From: Nocardia amikacinitolerans NBRC 108937 | Lineage (GTDB): Bacteria; Actinomycetota; Actinomycetes; Mycobacteriales; Mycobacteriaceae | Direction of reading: 5' to 3' | Assembly: GCF_001612615.1 (NCBI RefSeq) | Contig: NZ_BDAU01000008.1 | Coordinates: 124,001 to 188,000 of the forward strand | Length of the DNA: 64,000 bases | Shown here: positions 8,836 to 17,833 of the stretch, one piece after another | How the letters are laid out: every line of letters starts with the position of its first letter | Numbering within the stretch: the stretch's first letter is position 1 | Notes under the pieces: generated by a model | The model's database searches: none | What the model saw: the letters and a program-made list of their open reading frames with translations, nothing else | Told to the model about the DNA's origin: nothing | Program-made: the position numbers and the translations under genes

Positions 8836-9504
8836 TCACTCTACTGGCGCGGCGGCCGGGACCACCCGGCGAACGAAGGCTTCCCAGTTGTCCCCTATCC
8901 GCTTCGCGTCGTATTCGAGCACGTTCAACTGGTACATCACCAAGGGAGCGGCGAGCGTGGCGAGCAGGCTGTCGGCGAGCAGCGGAATGTCCCCCGACGC
9001 GCCCGCCTGCCGCAGCAGCACCGAAACGTGCGTCTTGAGCAGGTTGTACGGCCTGCCCGTGTAGCGATTCTCGGCTTCGCTGATCTCGGCCGCCCGATAC
9101 AGCTCGCCCTCGACCTCGATGTCGACCAACCGGGCGCGCCCGAACGCGACGAGCCGGTCGACGGGAGGCGCGCCGGGGCCGAGCGGCGGCGGTCCGAACA
9201 TGAAGGCGGCCTGGTACTTTCGCTCGGAGTGGTCGAGCAGCGCGTGCATCAGGCCGGAGCGGTTGCCGAAGCGGCGGAACACGGTGCCTTTGCCGACGCC
9301 TGCTCGCTTGGCGAGTTCGTCCATCGTCAGGCCGTCGACGCCGTGTTCGCGGACCAGATCCTGAGCCGCGTCCAGCAGCAGCTGCCTGTTGCGCGCCGCG
9401 TCGGCGCGCTCGGTGGGCTCGGCGATGCCCGGCAGGGAGGCGCCGAGGCGAAGCAGCGGTCGCTCGCGCGGCGGTTCGCCTGCCGGTGGAGTGGGGTAGT
9501 TCAC
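8836..9504 (-). CDS. TetR-family transcriptional regulator
   Basis: 222 residues. The N-terminal HTH is clear (RNRQLLLDAAQDLVREHGVDGLTMDELAKRAGVGKGTVFRRFGNRSGLMHALLDHSE), followed by a variable ligand-binding domain. The GTG start has GAGAGGG upstream. The gene is divergent from an NAD(P)H:FMN reductase gene 94 bases away and ends 6 bases before nadE begins, so nadE may be read through from it. By neighbourhood it probably represses the reductase gene. Confidence 0.92.
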   Translation of the reverse strand: MNYPTPPAGEPPRERPLLRLGASLPGIAEPTERADAARNRQLLLDAAQDLVREHGVDGLTMDELAKRAGVGKGTVFRRFGNRSGLMHALLDHSERKYQAAFMFGPPPLGPGAPPVDRLVAFGRARLVDIEVEGELYRAAEISEAENRYTGRPYNLLKTHVSVLLRQAGASGDIPLLADSLLATLAAPLVMYQLNVLEYDAKRIGDNWEAFVRRVVPAAAPVE

Positions 9505-9531
9505 AGCCCTCTCACGGTCTTGTGGGAAGTA

Positions 9532-9572
9532 ATCGGACCGCAGTCCGGTTAATGTCGGATGTCAGTCGGACA
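9532..9572. promoter_or_regulatory. Candidate TetR operators between regulator and FMN reductase
   Basis: CGGACCGCAGTCCG (9534-9547) is a palindrome with 5-bp arms. It is followed by GTCGGATGTCAGTCGGAC (9554-9571), which repeats the GTCGGA half-site. Their position in the divergent gap fits autoregulation plus control of the reductase. Inferred from position and symmetry only. Confidence 0.45.
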
Positions 9573-9598
9573 CCACATTCAGTACACCAGGAGTTGTC

Positions 9599-10168
9599 AT
9601 GAGCAAGACCCGGATCCTCACACTCGTCGGAAGCCTGCGCGCCGCCTCGATCAACCGACAGCTCGCCGAGACCGTCGTGCAGACCGCTCCGGACGATGTC
9701 GAGGTGACCATCTACGACGGCCTCGCCGACATCCCGTTCTACAACGAGGACATCGACGTCCCCGGCGCCGTGCCGGCCGCCGCGCAGCGGTTGCGCGACG
9801 CGGTCGCCGCAGCCGACGGCGTTCTCCTGGTGACCCCGGAATACAACGGCACGCTGTCCGCGGTGCTGAAGAACGCCATCGACTGGACCTCCCGGCCCTA
9901 CGGCGCGGGCGCGCTGAAGGACAAGTCCGTCGCCGTCATCAGCGCCTCGATCAGTTCGAACGCGGCGCGCTGGGCGCACGGCGACGCGGTCAAGGCCGTC
10001 GGCGTCGCGGGCGGCAAGGTCGTCGAGGCGGCGCACGCCCACTTCGGTGTGATCGGCGAGCGCTTCGGCGCGGCGCATCCGCGCGAGGACGCCGAGGCGC
10101 TGACCCAGCTCGGCGCGACGCTGCACGAGCTCGTGGACGCCGCGCGCGGTCAGCTGGTGTCCGCCTGA
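9599..10168 (+). CDS. NADPH-dependent FMN reductase / NAD(P)H-dependent oxidoreductase
   Basis: 189 residues with a flavodoxin-like fold of the SsuE/ArsH/chromate-reductase group: LVGSLRAASINRQLAE binds FMN phosphate, and TPEYNGTLSAVLKNAIDW is the family hallmark. These enzymes reduce flavins or quinones with NAD(P)H. Start ATG 9599 follows AGGAG. The divergent TetR gene suggests induction by a small molecule such as a quinone. Confidence 0.93.
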   Translation: MSKTRILTLVGSLRAASINRQLAETVVQTAPDDVEVTIYDGLADIPFYNEDIDVPGAVPAAAQRLRDAVAAADGVLLVTPEYNGTLSAVLKNAIDWTSRPYGAGALKDKSVAVISASISSNAARWAHGDAVKAVGVAGGKVVEAAHAHFGVIGERFGAAHPREDAEALTQLGATLHELVDAARGQLVSA

Positions 10169-10418
10169 GTCGTCCGTCGTCCGACGCAGCGCCAGTCTCC
10201 GCTGCCGCCCCCGCTCTCTCTTTCGAGGCGGGGGCGGACTCGTGTTTCCGATGTGTCGCGGTGCTGCACGAGGGGTAGACGATGCGGTGGTGACGGGTGT
10301 GACACAAGAGTTTGCTGAGAGAGCGCTACGGTACGGAATTGTGATCTGCACCACGGCCGTGTCGGGTTGCGAATCGAGCGTCCTGGTACTTCTCCCGGTG
10401 GAATTACACCTATGCGAC
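10169..10418. other. Gene-free stretch upstream of nrdHIE
   Basis: The gap between the FMN reductase and nrdH is 532 bases. In this first part I see no convincing gene. The CCCCCGCTCTC/GAGGCGGGGGCGG pairing just after the reductase stop (about 10206-10236) could be a weak terminator. The remaining sequence is an nrdH leader or promoter region. Confidence 0.35.
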
Positions 10419-10466
10419 TCGCAACATGTCGTGTCGTTTCTTTCTGTCGGCCACTAGGTGTAGTGT
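10419..10466 (+). promoter_or_regulatory. Pair of NrdR boxes upstream of nrdHIE
   Basis: Two 16-bp boxes are separated by exactly 16 bases. The weaker is TCGCAACATGTCGTGT (10419-10434). The stronger is CCACTAGGTGTAGTGT (10451-10466), containing the palindrome CACTA-GGTG-TAGTG. Both approximate the bacterial NrdR consensus (ACACwATATATwGTGT), whose boxes normally come in pairs 15-16 bp apart. TAGTGT in the second box could also be the -10. nrdF at 23.8 kb has the same arrangement. Confidence 0.8.
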
Positions 10467-10700
10467 CTTCGGTGCTGGAAGGCGGCGCGGAACCCACCGC
10501 GAGGAGCTATCGTCCGCAGCGGCGCTAGCAGGGGTTTCGAGACCGGATCCAGGAGTTTGCGCAGCGTACGTCGGATCACGCACTGCATACGGATCACCGG
10601 CTGTGGATCAGGCTCGCGATGTGAGCTCGGGCCCGGAGGCGGAAGCCTGCGTAACCAGGCCGCGAACATCGCGGATTAGGCACAGGAGAGAGGGACATCA

Positions 10701-10934
10701 ATGACCATCACCGTGTACACCAAGCCCGCTTGCGTCCAGTGCAATGCCACCTACAAGGCCCTCGACAAGGCCGGGGTGGACTACGAGGTCATCGACATCT
10801 CCGAGAACGACGAGGCGCGTGACTACGTCATGGCCCTCGGTTACCTCCAGGCTCCGGTCGTCGTCGCGGGCGAGGACCACTGGTCCGGCTTCCGCCCCGA
10901 CCGCATCAAGGCCCTAGCCGTCGCGGCGGCCTGA
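10701..10934 (+). CDS. nrdH: NrdH glutaredoxin-like protein
   Basis: 77 residues, thioredoxin fold, with the redox motif CVQC at 11-14 in the NrdH context TVYTKPACVQCNATYKALDKAGVDYEVID, and the C-terminal WSGFRPDRIKAL motif of NrdH proteins. It delivers electrons to the class Ib ribonucleotide reductase NrdE. ATG start preceded by GGAGAGAGGG. First gene of nrdH-nrdI-nrdE. Confidence 0.97.
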   Translation: MTITVYTKPACVQCNATYKALDKAGVDYEVIDISENDEARDYVMALGYLQAPVVVAGEDHWSGFRPDRIKALAVAAA

Positions 10935-10979
10935 TCGGCGCCACATTTTTCCTGTTCGTCCGATGGGAGAGGAGAAGCG

Positions 10980-11441
10980 ATGTCCGCGGGGACCGCGCTG
11001 GTCTACTTCTCCAGCGCCTCGGAGAACACACATCGTTTCGTCGAGAAGCTGGGACTCCCGGCCACTCGCATACCACTGCACACCGCCGATTCGCTGCGCG
11101 TCGACGAACCCTACGTGCTGATCGTCCCCACCTACGGTGGCGGTCGGCACGTTCTGGGGGGTAACCGGTCCGACAAGGACTTCGTGCCGCGGCAGGTCGC
11201 CAAGTTCCTCAACGATCCGCACAACCGCGCGCTGCTTCGCGGCGTCGTCGCGGCGGGAAACACGAACTTCGGCGATACCTATTGCTTTGCGGGAGAGGTG
11301 ATCTCGCGCAAGTGCGGGGTGCCGTACCTGTATCGCTTCGAACTCATGGGAACCGCTGAGGACGTCGACCGCGTCCGAGAGGGATTGGGATTGTTTTGGC
11401 AACAGCAACGACAGCGCCTGCTGGAAAGACAGCTCGCTTAG
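10980..11441 (+). CDS. nrdI: NrdI flavodoxin, activator of class Ib RNR
   Basis: 153 residues. NrdI-type flavodoxin ([18 protein letters not shown] phosphate-binding loop; [22 protein letters not shown]) supplies the oxidant that forms the Mn-tyrosyl radical cofactor in NrdF. ATG with GGAGAGGAG upstream. The 3' end overlaps the nrdE start by 46 bases, so translation is probably coupled. Confidence 0.96.
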   Translation: MSAGTALVYFSSASENTHRFVEKLGLPATRIPLHTADSLRVDEPYVLIVPTYGGGRHVLGGNRSDKDFVPRQVAKFLNDPHNRALLRGVVAAGNTNFGDTYCFAGEVISRKCGVPYLYRFELMGTAEDVDRVREGLGLFWQQQRQRLLERQLA

Positions 11442-14400
11442 AGCAGCCCCCGGTGCGCGGCGCCGACGCCACGGGCGAGGTACTCGACTACCACGCCCTC
11501 AACGCGATGCTGAACTTGTACGGACCGAATGGCGAGATCCAGTTCGACAAGGACCGCGAAGCCGCCCACCAGTACTTCCTGCAGCACGTCAACCAGAACA
11601 CCGTCTTCTTCCACAACCTGGACGAGAAGCTGGACTACCTGGTCGACGAGAACTACTACGAGGCAGAGGTTCTCGAGCAGTACAGCAGGGCGTTCATCAA
11701 GAGCCTGTTCAAGCAGGCCTACGCGCACAAGTTCCGGTTCCCGACCTTCCTCGGCGCGTTCAAGTACTACACCTCGTACACGCTCAAGACCTTCGACGGC
11801 AAGCGCTACCTGGAGCGCTTCGAGGACCGCGTGTGCATGGTGGCGCTGACCCTGGCCGCCGGTGACGAGACCCTGGCGCGTCAGCTGGTCGACGAGATCA
11901 TCGACGGCCGCTTCCAGCCCGCAACCCCGACCTTCCTGAACTCGGGCAAGAAGCAGCGCGGCGAGCCGGTGTCCTGCTTCCCGGCGGGCACGCCGGTGGA
12001 CACCATCGACGGCCCCCGTGCTATCGAGACGCTGCGGCCGGGTGATCGGGTCTTGTCCCACGACGGCTCCTACCGTGCGGTCGAGGCGCTGATCGAGAAC
12101 CCCAATGACCAAGCGCTGGTCGAGATTTCACATTTCGGCCACAAGGAGCCGATCCGGTGCACGCCTGAACACCCGATCCTGGTATGGACCACCCGCGAGG
12201 TCGACACGCTCATCGACGGCGATGGCGCCGACCCGTTCAACGGTTTCGTGTGGCTGGCCGCGCAGGACGTTGCGCCGGCCGACTTCATCGTGACCACCGC
12301 GCCGCTGGCTGAGCGGGACCGGCGCGTGTTCGATCTCATGGACCATACCGGTGAGGGTGTGTACGAAGAGGTCGACGGTCTGATCCAGAAGGTGAACACC
12401 GACGCCAAGCACCGCAACAAGCAGCGCCACAACCAGCGCTTCGTCGCGGTCAACCGCTTCGTCGAGGAGTCCTTCGAGCTGGGCCTGATTCTCGGCTGGT
12501 ATGTCGCCGAAGGCCACGTTTCCAAACGGTCGACCGATGTGAGCGCCCCCAACGGTGTCCATTTCACTCTCGGCGCGCACGAAGTCGAATACCACGTCGA
12601 ACTCGGCATGGCGTTCAAGCAGGTATTCGGGGTCGACCTGTCGTTGCACACCAACAACTCCGATCAGTCCACCCGGATGGTATGCAACAGCAAGGTCGTC
12701 GCGTCGCTGCTGTTCTCGCTGGCGGGAACCGGTTACAACACCAAACGGCTGAGCGCTGACGTGCTCACCGCCGATGAGGACTTCCAGCGCGGACTGCTGG
12801 CCGGCCTGTTCCGCGGCGATGGTTGCAGCACCTCGGGCGGCCTGATTCTCGACTTGGTCAACCCGGAGCTGATCGACCAGGTGCAGCTGATCCTGCGCCG
12901 TCTCGGCATCGTGTCGGTCGTCCGCAGCTACACCAACCGGGCAGGCAATCCGACCGGCCAGGTGTTCGTGCCCGGATTGCCCGGAAACAACGAGGACTTC
13001 ATTTTCGACATCGGCAAGAACCTGTACAACTACGTCGGACGCAAGGGCACCAAGCGCACGACGTACCAGGTCGTGCACGGCCGCCATGTCTACGGCGTGC
13101 GCGCGGTCGAGCGAACCACCGAGACCCCGGAGAAGGTGTACAACCTCCACGTCGAAGACACCCACACCTACTCGATCCGCGGCACCGTCGTTCACAATTG
13201 CTTCCTGCTGCGCATCGAGGACAACATGGAGTCCATCGGGCGCTCCATCAACTCGGCGCTGCAGCTGTCCAAGCGCGGCGGCGGAGTCGCCTTGCTGCTC
13301 AGCAACATTCGCGAGCACGGCGCGCCGATCAAGAAGATCGAGAACCAGAGCTCGGGCGTCATCCCGATCATGAAGCTGCTCGAGGACTCGTTCTCCTACG
13401 CCAACCAGCTCGGCGCGCGGCAGGGCGCGGGCGCGGTGTACCTGCACGCGCACCACCCGGACATCTACCGCTTCCTGGACACCAAGCGGGAGAACGCGGA
13501 CGAGAAGATCCGCATCAAGACGCTCTCGCTCGGCGTGGTGATCCCGGACATCACCTTCGAACTGGCGAAGAAGAACGAGGACATGTACCTCTTCTCGCCG
13601 TACGACGTGGAGCGGATCTACGGCAAGCCGTTCGCCGACATCGACGTCACCGAGAAGTACTACGAGATGGTCGACGACAAGCGCATCCGCAAGTCGAAGA
13701 TCAAGGCGCGCGAGTTCTTCCAGACCATCGCCGAGCTGCAGTTCGAATCGGGCTACCCGTACATCATGTTCGAGGACACGGTGAACAGGGCCAACCCGAT
13801 CGCGGGCAAGATCACCCATTCCAACCTGTGCTCGGAGATCCTGCAGGTCTCCACCGCGTCGGAGTTCAACGACGACCTGTCCTACAAGAAGGTCGGCAAG
13901 GACATCTCCTGCAACCTCGGCTCGCTGAACATCGCCAAGACGATGGACTCGCCGGACTTCGCGCAGACCATCGAGGTGGCCATCCGCGCGCTGACCGCGG
14001 TGTCGGACCAGACGCACATCTACTCGGTGCCGTCGATCGAGCAGGGCAACAACGAGTCTCACGCGATCGGGCTCGGGCAGATGAACCTGCACGGGTTCCT
14101 GGCCCGCGAGCGGATCCACTACGGATCCGAAGAGGGCGTCGACTTCACCAACATCTACTTCTACACCGTGGTCTACCACGCGATCCGGGCGTCGAACCGG
14201 ATCGCCATCGAGCGCGGCGCGTACTTCGGCGGCTTCCCGGAGTCCAAGTACGCCAGCGGCGAGTACTTCGACAAGTACACCGACCAGGCGTGGGAGCCGA
14301 AGACCGACCGGGTGCGTCAGTTGTTCGAGGACGCCGGCGTGCACATCCCGACCCAGGACGACTGGCGCGAGCTGAAGGCCTCGGTCATGGAGCACGGCAT

Positions 14401-14812
14401 CTACAACCAGAACCTGCAGGCGGTGCCGCCGACCGGCTCGATCTCCTACATCAACCACTCCACCAGCTCGATCCACCCGGTGGCGTCGAAGATCGAGATC
14501 CGCAAGGAAGGCAAGATCGGGCGCGTCTACTACCCGGCGCCCTACATGGACAACGACAACCTCGAGTACTACGAGGACGCCTACGAGATCGGCTACGAGA
14601 AGATCATCGACACCTACGCCGCGGCCACCCAGCATGTGGACCAGGGCCTGTCGCTGACCCTCTTCTTCAAGGACACGGCAACCACCCGTGATCTGAACAA
14701 GGCGCAGATCTACGCCTGGCGCAAGGGAATCAAGACGCTGTACTACATCCGGCTGCGGCAGATGGCGCTGGAAGGTACCGAAGTCGAGGGCTGCGTGAGC
14801 TGCATGCTGTGA
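11396..14812 (+). CDS. nrdE: Class Ib ribonucleotide reductase alpha subunit NrdE, intein-containing precursor
   Basis: 1138-residue precursor, giving a 730-residue mature enzyme after splicing (mycobacterial NrdE ~725). It reduces ribonucleoside diphosphates to dNDPs with NrdF. The extein is very close to mycobacterial NrdE ([63 protein letters not shown]), with the C-terminal redox pair CVSCML. An intein spans residues 194-601, directly before the redox-active cysteine (C602, context [12 protein letters not shown]). The TTG start at 11396, after GAGAGGG, lies inside nrdI. Splicing is required for activity because the insertion breaks the catalytic barrel. Confidence 0.97.
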   Translation: MATATTAPAGKTARLEQPPVRGADATGEVLDYHALNAMLNLYGPNGEIQFDKDREAAHQYFLQHVNQNTVFFHNLDEKLDYLVDENYYEAEVLEQYSRAFIKSLFKQAYAHKFRFPTFLGAFKYYTSYTLKTFDGKRYLERFEDRVCMVALTLAAGDETLARQLVDEIIDGRFQPATPTFLNSGKKQRGEPVSCFPAGTPVDTIDGPRAIETLRPGDRVLSHDGSYRAVEALIENPNDQALVEISHFGHKEPIRCTPEHPILVWTTREVDTLIDGDGADPFNGFVWLAAQDVAPADFIVTTAPLAERDRRVFDLMDHTGEGVYEEVDGLIQKVNTDAKHRNKQRHNQRFVAVNRFVEESFELGLILGWYVAEGHVSKRSTDVSAPNGVHFTLGAHEVEYHVELGMAFKQVFGVDLSLHTNNSDQSTRMVCNSKVVASLLFSLAGTGYNTKRLSADVLTADEDFQRGLLAGLFRGDGCSTSGGLILDLVNPELIDQVQLILRRLGIVSVVRSYTNRAGNPTGQVFVPGLPGNNEDFIFDIGKNLYNYVGRKGTKRTTYQVVHGRHVYGVRAVERTTETPEKVYNLHVEDTHTYSIRGTVVHNCFLLRIEDNMESIGRSINSALQLSKRGGGVALLLSNIREHGAPIKKIENQSSGVIPIMKLLEDSFSYANQLGARQGAGAVYLHAHHPDIYRFLDTKRENADEKIRIKTLSLGVVIPDITFELAKKNEDMYLFSPYDVERIYGKPFADIDVTEKYYEMVDDKRIRKSKIKAREFFQTIAELQFESGYPYIMFEDTVNRANPIAGKITHSNLCSEILQVSTASEFNDDLSYKKVGKDISCNLGSLNIAKTMDSPDFAQTIEVAIRALTAVSDQTHIYSVPSIEQGNNESHAIGLGQMNLHGFLARERIHYGSEEGVDFTNIYFYTVVYHAIRASNRIAIERGAYFGGFPESKYASGEYFDKYTDQAWEPKTDRVRQLFEDAGVHIPTQDDWRELKASVMEHGIYNQNLQAVPPTGSISYINHSTSSIHPVASKIEIRKEGKIGRVYYPAPYMDNDNLEYYEDAYEIGYEKIIDTYAAATQHVDQGLSLTLFFKDTATTRDLNKAQIYAWRKGIKTLYYIRLRQMALEGTEVEGCVSCML
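11975..13198 (+). mobile_element. Intein with LAGLIDADG homing endonuclease in NrdE
   Basis: 408 residues. Block A begins at Cys1 ([13 protein letters not shown], residue 194). Block B has TPEH (256-259). The two LAGLIDADG-type helices are [13 protein letters not shown] (~362-374) and [11 protein letters not shown] (~467-477), each keeping an acidic residue (E and D). Block F is [13 protein letters not shown] (581-593). It ends His-Asn at 600-601, followed by extein Cys602. All residues for class 1 splicing (C1, block-B T/H, HN, C+1) are present, so splicing looks intact, and endonuclease activity is possible. Confidence 0.95.
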
Positions 14813-14839
14813 CATTTGGCGGCACCTGCGGCGCCGCGT

Positions 14840-14931
14840 GTTCGCGGCCTCTATGTCTCGCGGCCGAGCGATCGAGACTCGCGCCTTCGGCGCATGCGCT
14901 TCGAGCGCTCGTCCGCGAGACGGCCGCGAAC
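14840..14931. repeat. REP-like long inverted repeat downstream of nrdE
   Basis: The left arm has GTTCGCGGCC (14840-14849) then, after 5 bases, GTCTCGCGG (14855-14863). The right arm has CCGCGAGAC directly followed by GGCCGCGAAC (14913-14931). The interior is itself rich in small palindromes (CGCCTTCGGCGCATGCGCTTCGAGCGCTCG region). The same two-block architecture occurs at 40151-40245. Its place 28 bases after the nrdE stop means it may also act as a terminator. Confidence 0.65.
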
Positions 14932-15049
14932 GGTCGCTCGTCGGGCTCGCTCCGTGGTGGGGGAGTGGGAGCTCGCGTTGCTGTTCGGTTCAGGTGTTTC
15001 CAGCGCCAGGCGCGGCTTCCATTGGGCGGCAGCCCTTTTGGCGTGTCGA

Positions 15050-16042
15050 TCAGGAAAGGGCCGGGATGACCTCGCGCTCGAAGAGTTCGATGCCCGAGGT
15101 GTCGTAGGCGGCTTCGGGGAAGTTCAGGATCGCGTAGCCGAGGCCGAGATCGCGGACCTTCGTGAGGTTGTCGACGATCTGCTCCGGGGTGCCGACGGCG
15201 GCGGTGCCGCGGAACAGGTCGTCGATTTGCTCGGCGGCCCGCTCGGCGCCGACGAACTGCGCCAGCCGATCACGCAGGGCGGCGAGGCGGTCTTCCACCT
15301 CGGCCTCGGTGGCGCCGATGGCGACGTTGAAGTTCGAGGAGCGGACGATGGCGTCGAAATCGGTGCCGACCTCGGCGCAGTGCCCGCGCAGGATTTCCGA
15401 TTTGCGCGCGAACTCGTCGGGGTTGCCGTCGAAGTTGGTGTAGTTCGCGTATTTCGCCGCGATGCGTAGTGTCTTCTGTTCGCCGCCGCCCGCGATCCAC
15501 AGCGGAATCCCGCCTTCCTGCAACGGAAGCGGACGGACGATCGCGCCGTCGACCTGGTAGTGCTTGCCGTCCAGGGTGGCTTTGCCCTCGGTCCACGCCT
15601 GCCGGAAGATCCGGACGCCTTCGTCGAGGCGGCCGAGGCGCACGCCCGCCGAGGGGAAGCCGTAGCCGTAGGCGCGCCACTCGTGCTCGTACCAACCGCC
15701 GCCGATGCCCATCTCGACCCGGCCGCCCGAGATCACGTCCACCGTCGCGGCGACCTTCGCCAGGTAGGCCGGATTGCGGTAGCTGATCGCGGTACACATC
15801 TGGCCGAGCCGCACCCGGGACGTGGTCGCCGCGAACGCCGACATCAGCGTCCATGCCTCGTGCGTCGCCTCCTCGGTGGGGATCGGAACCGTGTGGAAGT
15901 GGTCGTACACCCAGATCGACTCCCACGCGTCGTTCGCGTCGGCCCGCTGCGCCAGCCCCCGCATCACCTCCCACTGCGCGGCGGGCTCGATCCCCACCAG
16001 ATCCAACCGCCAGCCCTGCGGGACGAACAATCCGAAGCGCAC
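15050..16042 (-). CDS. LLM-class F420-dependent oxidoreductase
   Basis: 330 residues, luciferase-like TIM barrel. F420-dependent subgroup features: MRFGLFVPQGWRLDLVG start, WESIWVYDHFH, RVRLGQMCTAISYRNPAYLAKVAATVDVISGGRVEMGIGGGWYEHEW, PLQEGGIPLWIAGGGEQKTLRIAAKYA. Such enzymes transfer hydride between F420H2 and diverse substrates; the substrate here is unknown. GTG start with AAGGAGA upstream. Minus strand, alone. Confidence 0.93.
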   Translation of the reverse strand: MRFGLFVPQGWRLDLVGIEPAAQWEVMRGLAQRADANDAWESIWVYDHFHTVPIPTEEATHEAWTLMSAFAATTSRVRLGQMCTAISYRNPAYLAKVAATVDVISGGRVEMGIGGGWYEHEWRAYGYGFPSAGVRLGRLDEGVRIFRQAWTEGKATLDGKHYQVDGAIVRPLPLQEGGIPLWIAGGGEQKTLRIAAKYANYTNFDGNPDEFARKSEILRGHCAEVGTDFDAIVRSSNFNVAIGATEAEVEDRLAALRDRLAQFVGAERAAEQIDDLFRGTAAVGTPEQIVDNLTKVRDLGLGYAILNFPEAAYDTSGIELFEREVIPALS

Positions 16043-16207
16043 AGACTTCTCCTTCGCATCTCCGAGCGACCCCTGTCCCGGCCATCCTGCCCCGCCCCAC
16101 TCTGCCGACTCCCGCCCCCGACCTCAACCATTCCCCGCAGCCCGCGCCGAAGTCCGTTTCGCCGCCGGATGCCGGAGGCGCTCCGCACAGCGGCGCCTCC
16201 TATCGGT

Positions 16208-16546
16208 TCAGTCGGTCTGCTTGGGATGGCCTGAGCGGGCCAGAACCACCCAGACGATGCGTCGCTCCGGATCCGGGCAGTACCAGATGCGGCCGCTCGC
16301 GGTCACTTCGTACTGCCACTGCTCCAGTGTTCGACCGCCTATGACGCGGGTAGCGAAGGTGTCGCGGAGGCGATGCTGGCGGGCCGGGTTCTCCGGCGCC
16401 AACGGCCGCTCGGTCAGGACGATCCACGCCTCCCAGGTATTGGATTGCGCTGTGCGGCAGAGGTCTTCCCATCCCTTGGCGGCTTCGGACGTGGCGAACC
16501 GTGCCTTCCCACATCCCGGGTCGCGCGGGCGGCGCGACTCGGTCAC
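16208..16546 (-). CDS. Probable RelE/ParE-like toxin of a type II TA pair
   Basis: 112 residues. The C-terminal half reads RTLEQWQYEVTASGRIWYCPDPERRIVWVVLARSGHPKQTD, the pattern of small RelE-like mRNA-interferase toxins in which the Tyr/Arg-rich last strands hold the catalytic residues. The GTG start lies 16 bases after the stop of the upstream Phd-like gene, so the two form an operon with the antitoxin first. Assignment rests on this motif and the gene pairing, with no named homologue. Confidence 0.7.
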   Translation of the reverse strand: MTESRRPRDPGCGKARFATSEAAKGWEDLCRTAQSNTWEAWIVLTERPLAPENPARQHRLRDTFATRVIGGRTLEQWQYEVTASGRIWYCPDPERRIVWVVLARSGHPKQTD

Positions 16547-16562
16547 CCCGTTTCGCGCCCAT

Positions 16563-17021
16563 TCATTCCCCCACCGGTTCGGATACCGGCCCGAAATCGT
16601 CGTCGAGCGGGCCGGAGAGTTCGCGGGCGAGCGTGGGGTCGGCGTAAATCGCCGCCGTGCTACGCCATTCGTGCACGGTTCGCTCGAGTACCGACCATTC
16701 GCCGAGTTCGGCCGAAGCCTGGAAAGCGCGCGCGAAATCGGTGACGAAACGGACCTGTGCCTCTTCGGGAAGCACGTCCACCCAGGGGAACTCGTCGATC
16801 AGGGCGCGGGCGGCGACATCGTGGGGGAGGTGGACCAGCACGTTGCGCAGCGCGCGAGCGGCGGTGATCGACCCCTCCGACTCCGACTGGGCGCGATCCT
16901 CCCTGATCAGCAGCAGCGGAGCGCCGTCGCGGCGGCGGACGCGAACGGCTCCCTGATCGGCGAGCTGCGCGACCTGCTTGGGGTCGCGTTGTAGCTCGCT
17001 CCACTGCACTTCGGTAACCAT
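16563..17021 (-). CDS. Prevent-host-death (Phd/YefM)-like antitoxin with C-terminal extension
   Basis: 152 residues. Residues 1-~50 (VQWSELQRDPKQVAQLADQGAVRVRRRDGAPLLLIRED) match the Phd/YefM DNA-binding N-terminus. The remaining ~100 residues form a predicted helical extension, longer than in classical Phd. ATG 17021 is chosen because it begins the Phd domain. A perfect short palindrome lies just upstream, as expected for an autoregulated TA operon. Confidence 0.8.
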   Translation of the reverse strand: MVTEVQWSELQRDPKQVAQLADQGAVRVRRRDGAPLLLIREDRAQSESEGSITAARALRNVLVHLPHDVAARALIDEFPWVDVLPEEAQVRFVTDFARAFQASAELGEWSVLERTVHEWRSTAAIYADPTLARELSGPLDDDFGPVSEPVGE

Positions 17022-17029
17022 GGAACTAC

Positions 17030-17045
17030 TCTGAATTTTTTCAGA
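17030..17045. promoter_or_regulatory. Palindromic operator candidate of the TA operon
   Basis: TCTGAATTTTTTCAGA, two 6-bp arms around TTTT, begins 9 bases upstream of the antitoxin ATG. It is conspicuously AT-rich in this genome. Phd-family antitoxins bind such palindromes to repress their own operon. Confidence 0.6.
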
Positions 17046-17065
17046 AGTCTGCGCAAGTGGTGCGG

Positions 17066-17434
17066 CTATCGGGGGAGGAGGCCGAGGGTGGCCAGTTCGC
17101 CGGTGAGGTCGGTGGGGGAGGAGGTGACGGTGCGGGCGCCTGCGGCGAGGGCTCGGTCGCTGTTGTCGCCGCAGGCGGTGTGGGCGCTGGTGAAGACGAG
17201 GATGGGGGTGGTGAGGCCGCGGGCGCGGACGGTTTCGGTGAGGCGCAGGCCCGCGTCGGGGACGGCGGTTCCGTTTTCGGTGCGGTTCATGTCGGTGAGG
17301 ATCGCGGCGTAGCGGCGGGTGGACAGCAGGTCGGTGGCGGCCGCGGTGGTGAGGGCGGTGTCGACGCGAATTCCGTTGCGTTCCAAGCGGTCGATGAGGA
17401 AGGCGTTGTTCGAAGGGTGGTCGTCGACCCACAG
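17066..17434 (-). pseudogene. Response-regulator receiver domain lacking a normal start codon
   Basis: The frame encodes a whole receiver domain: LWVDDHPSNNAFLIDRLERNG (acidic pair), AAILTDMNR (phospho-acceptor Asp), ILVFTSAH (conserved Thr). Upstream it meets TAG at 17479-17477 with no ATG, GTG or TTG between that stop and the domain; the first canonical start (TTG 17386) would delete strand 1 and the acidic pair. Either a CTG start (17434) is used, or a frameshift has broken the 5' end: an adjacent frame has GTG GAC AGG GGT. The usual C-terminal Lys-Pro is Ser-Ser-Pro. Orphan, with no kinase nearby. Confidence 0.6.
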
Positions 17435-17544
17435 GATCGCGCTTGCCGCAGGTGATTCCGGAAGGGAGTGGGGCGGCTACCCCTGTCCACGGCGCGGAAA
17501 TTCGGCCTACGATTCGAAGAGGGGCCGATTTGTGGGAGGTGCGC

Positions 17545-17757
17545 ATGTCGCAGACGTCGATCGATGTGGATGATGCCGCCCTTGCGGTGGTAGGCGTGCT
17601 GCTCGGCACGACGAACACCGAGGACACGGTGAACGCGGCACTGCACGAGGTGATCGCGCAACGCAAGCGGCTGGCGATGCTGGAGCGGATGATGGTCCGG
17701 TCCCGTGAGAAGGTCGACCAGTCGCCCGACCCGTGGCGCAAGACCGCCTCCTGGTAG
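17545..17757 (+). CDS. VapB-type antitoxin (orphan)
   Basis: 70 residues. The ribbon-helix-helix pattern TSIDVDDAALAVVGVLLGTTNTEDTVNAALHEVIAQRKR is that of VapB/DUF2191 antitoxins. ATG with GGGAGGT upstream; a longer in-frame start exists but lacks this site. No PIN-domain VapC follows; the next gene encodes a HAD-like protein. It may act in trans or be a remnant of a pair. Confidence 0.8.
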   Translation: MSQTSIDVDDAALAVVGVLLGTTNTEDTVNAALHEVIAQRKRLAMLERMMVRSREKVDQSPDPWRKTASW

Positions 17758-17833
17758 CCCGGAACGTGCGAGTGCCCAGCGCTGGAATGAAATTCGGTGG
17801 CCGGGCAGCTCGGCCGAGGTCATGCTTGGTGCG

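Noticed and set aside
12128..14815. 895-codon open frame antisense to nrdE
   Set aside because: A mirror of the strongly coding nrdE sequence in high-GC DNA; Val/Leu/Asp/Arg-rich composition and no domain.
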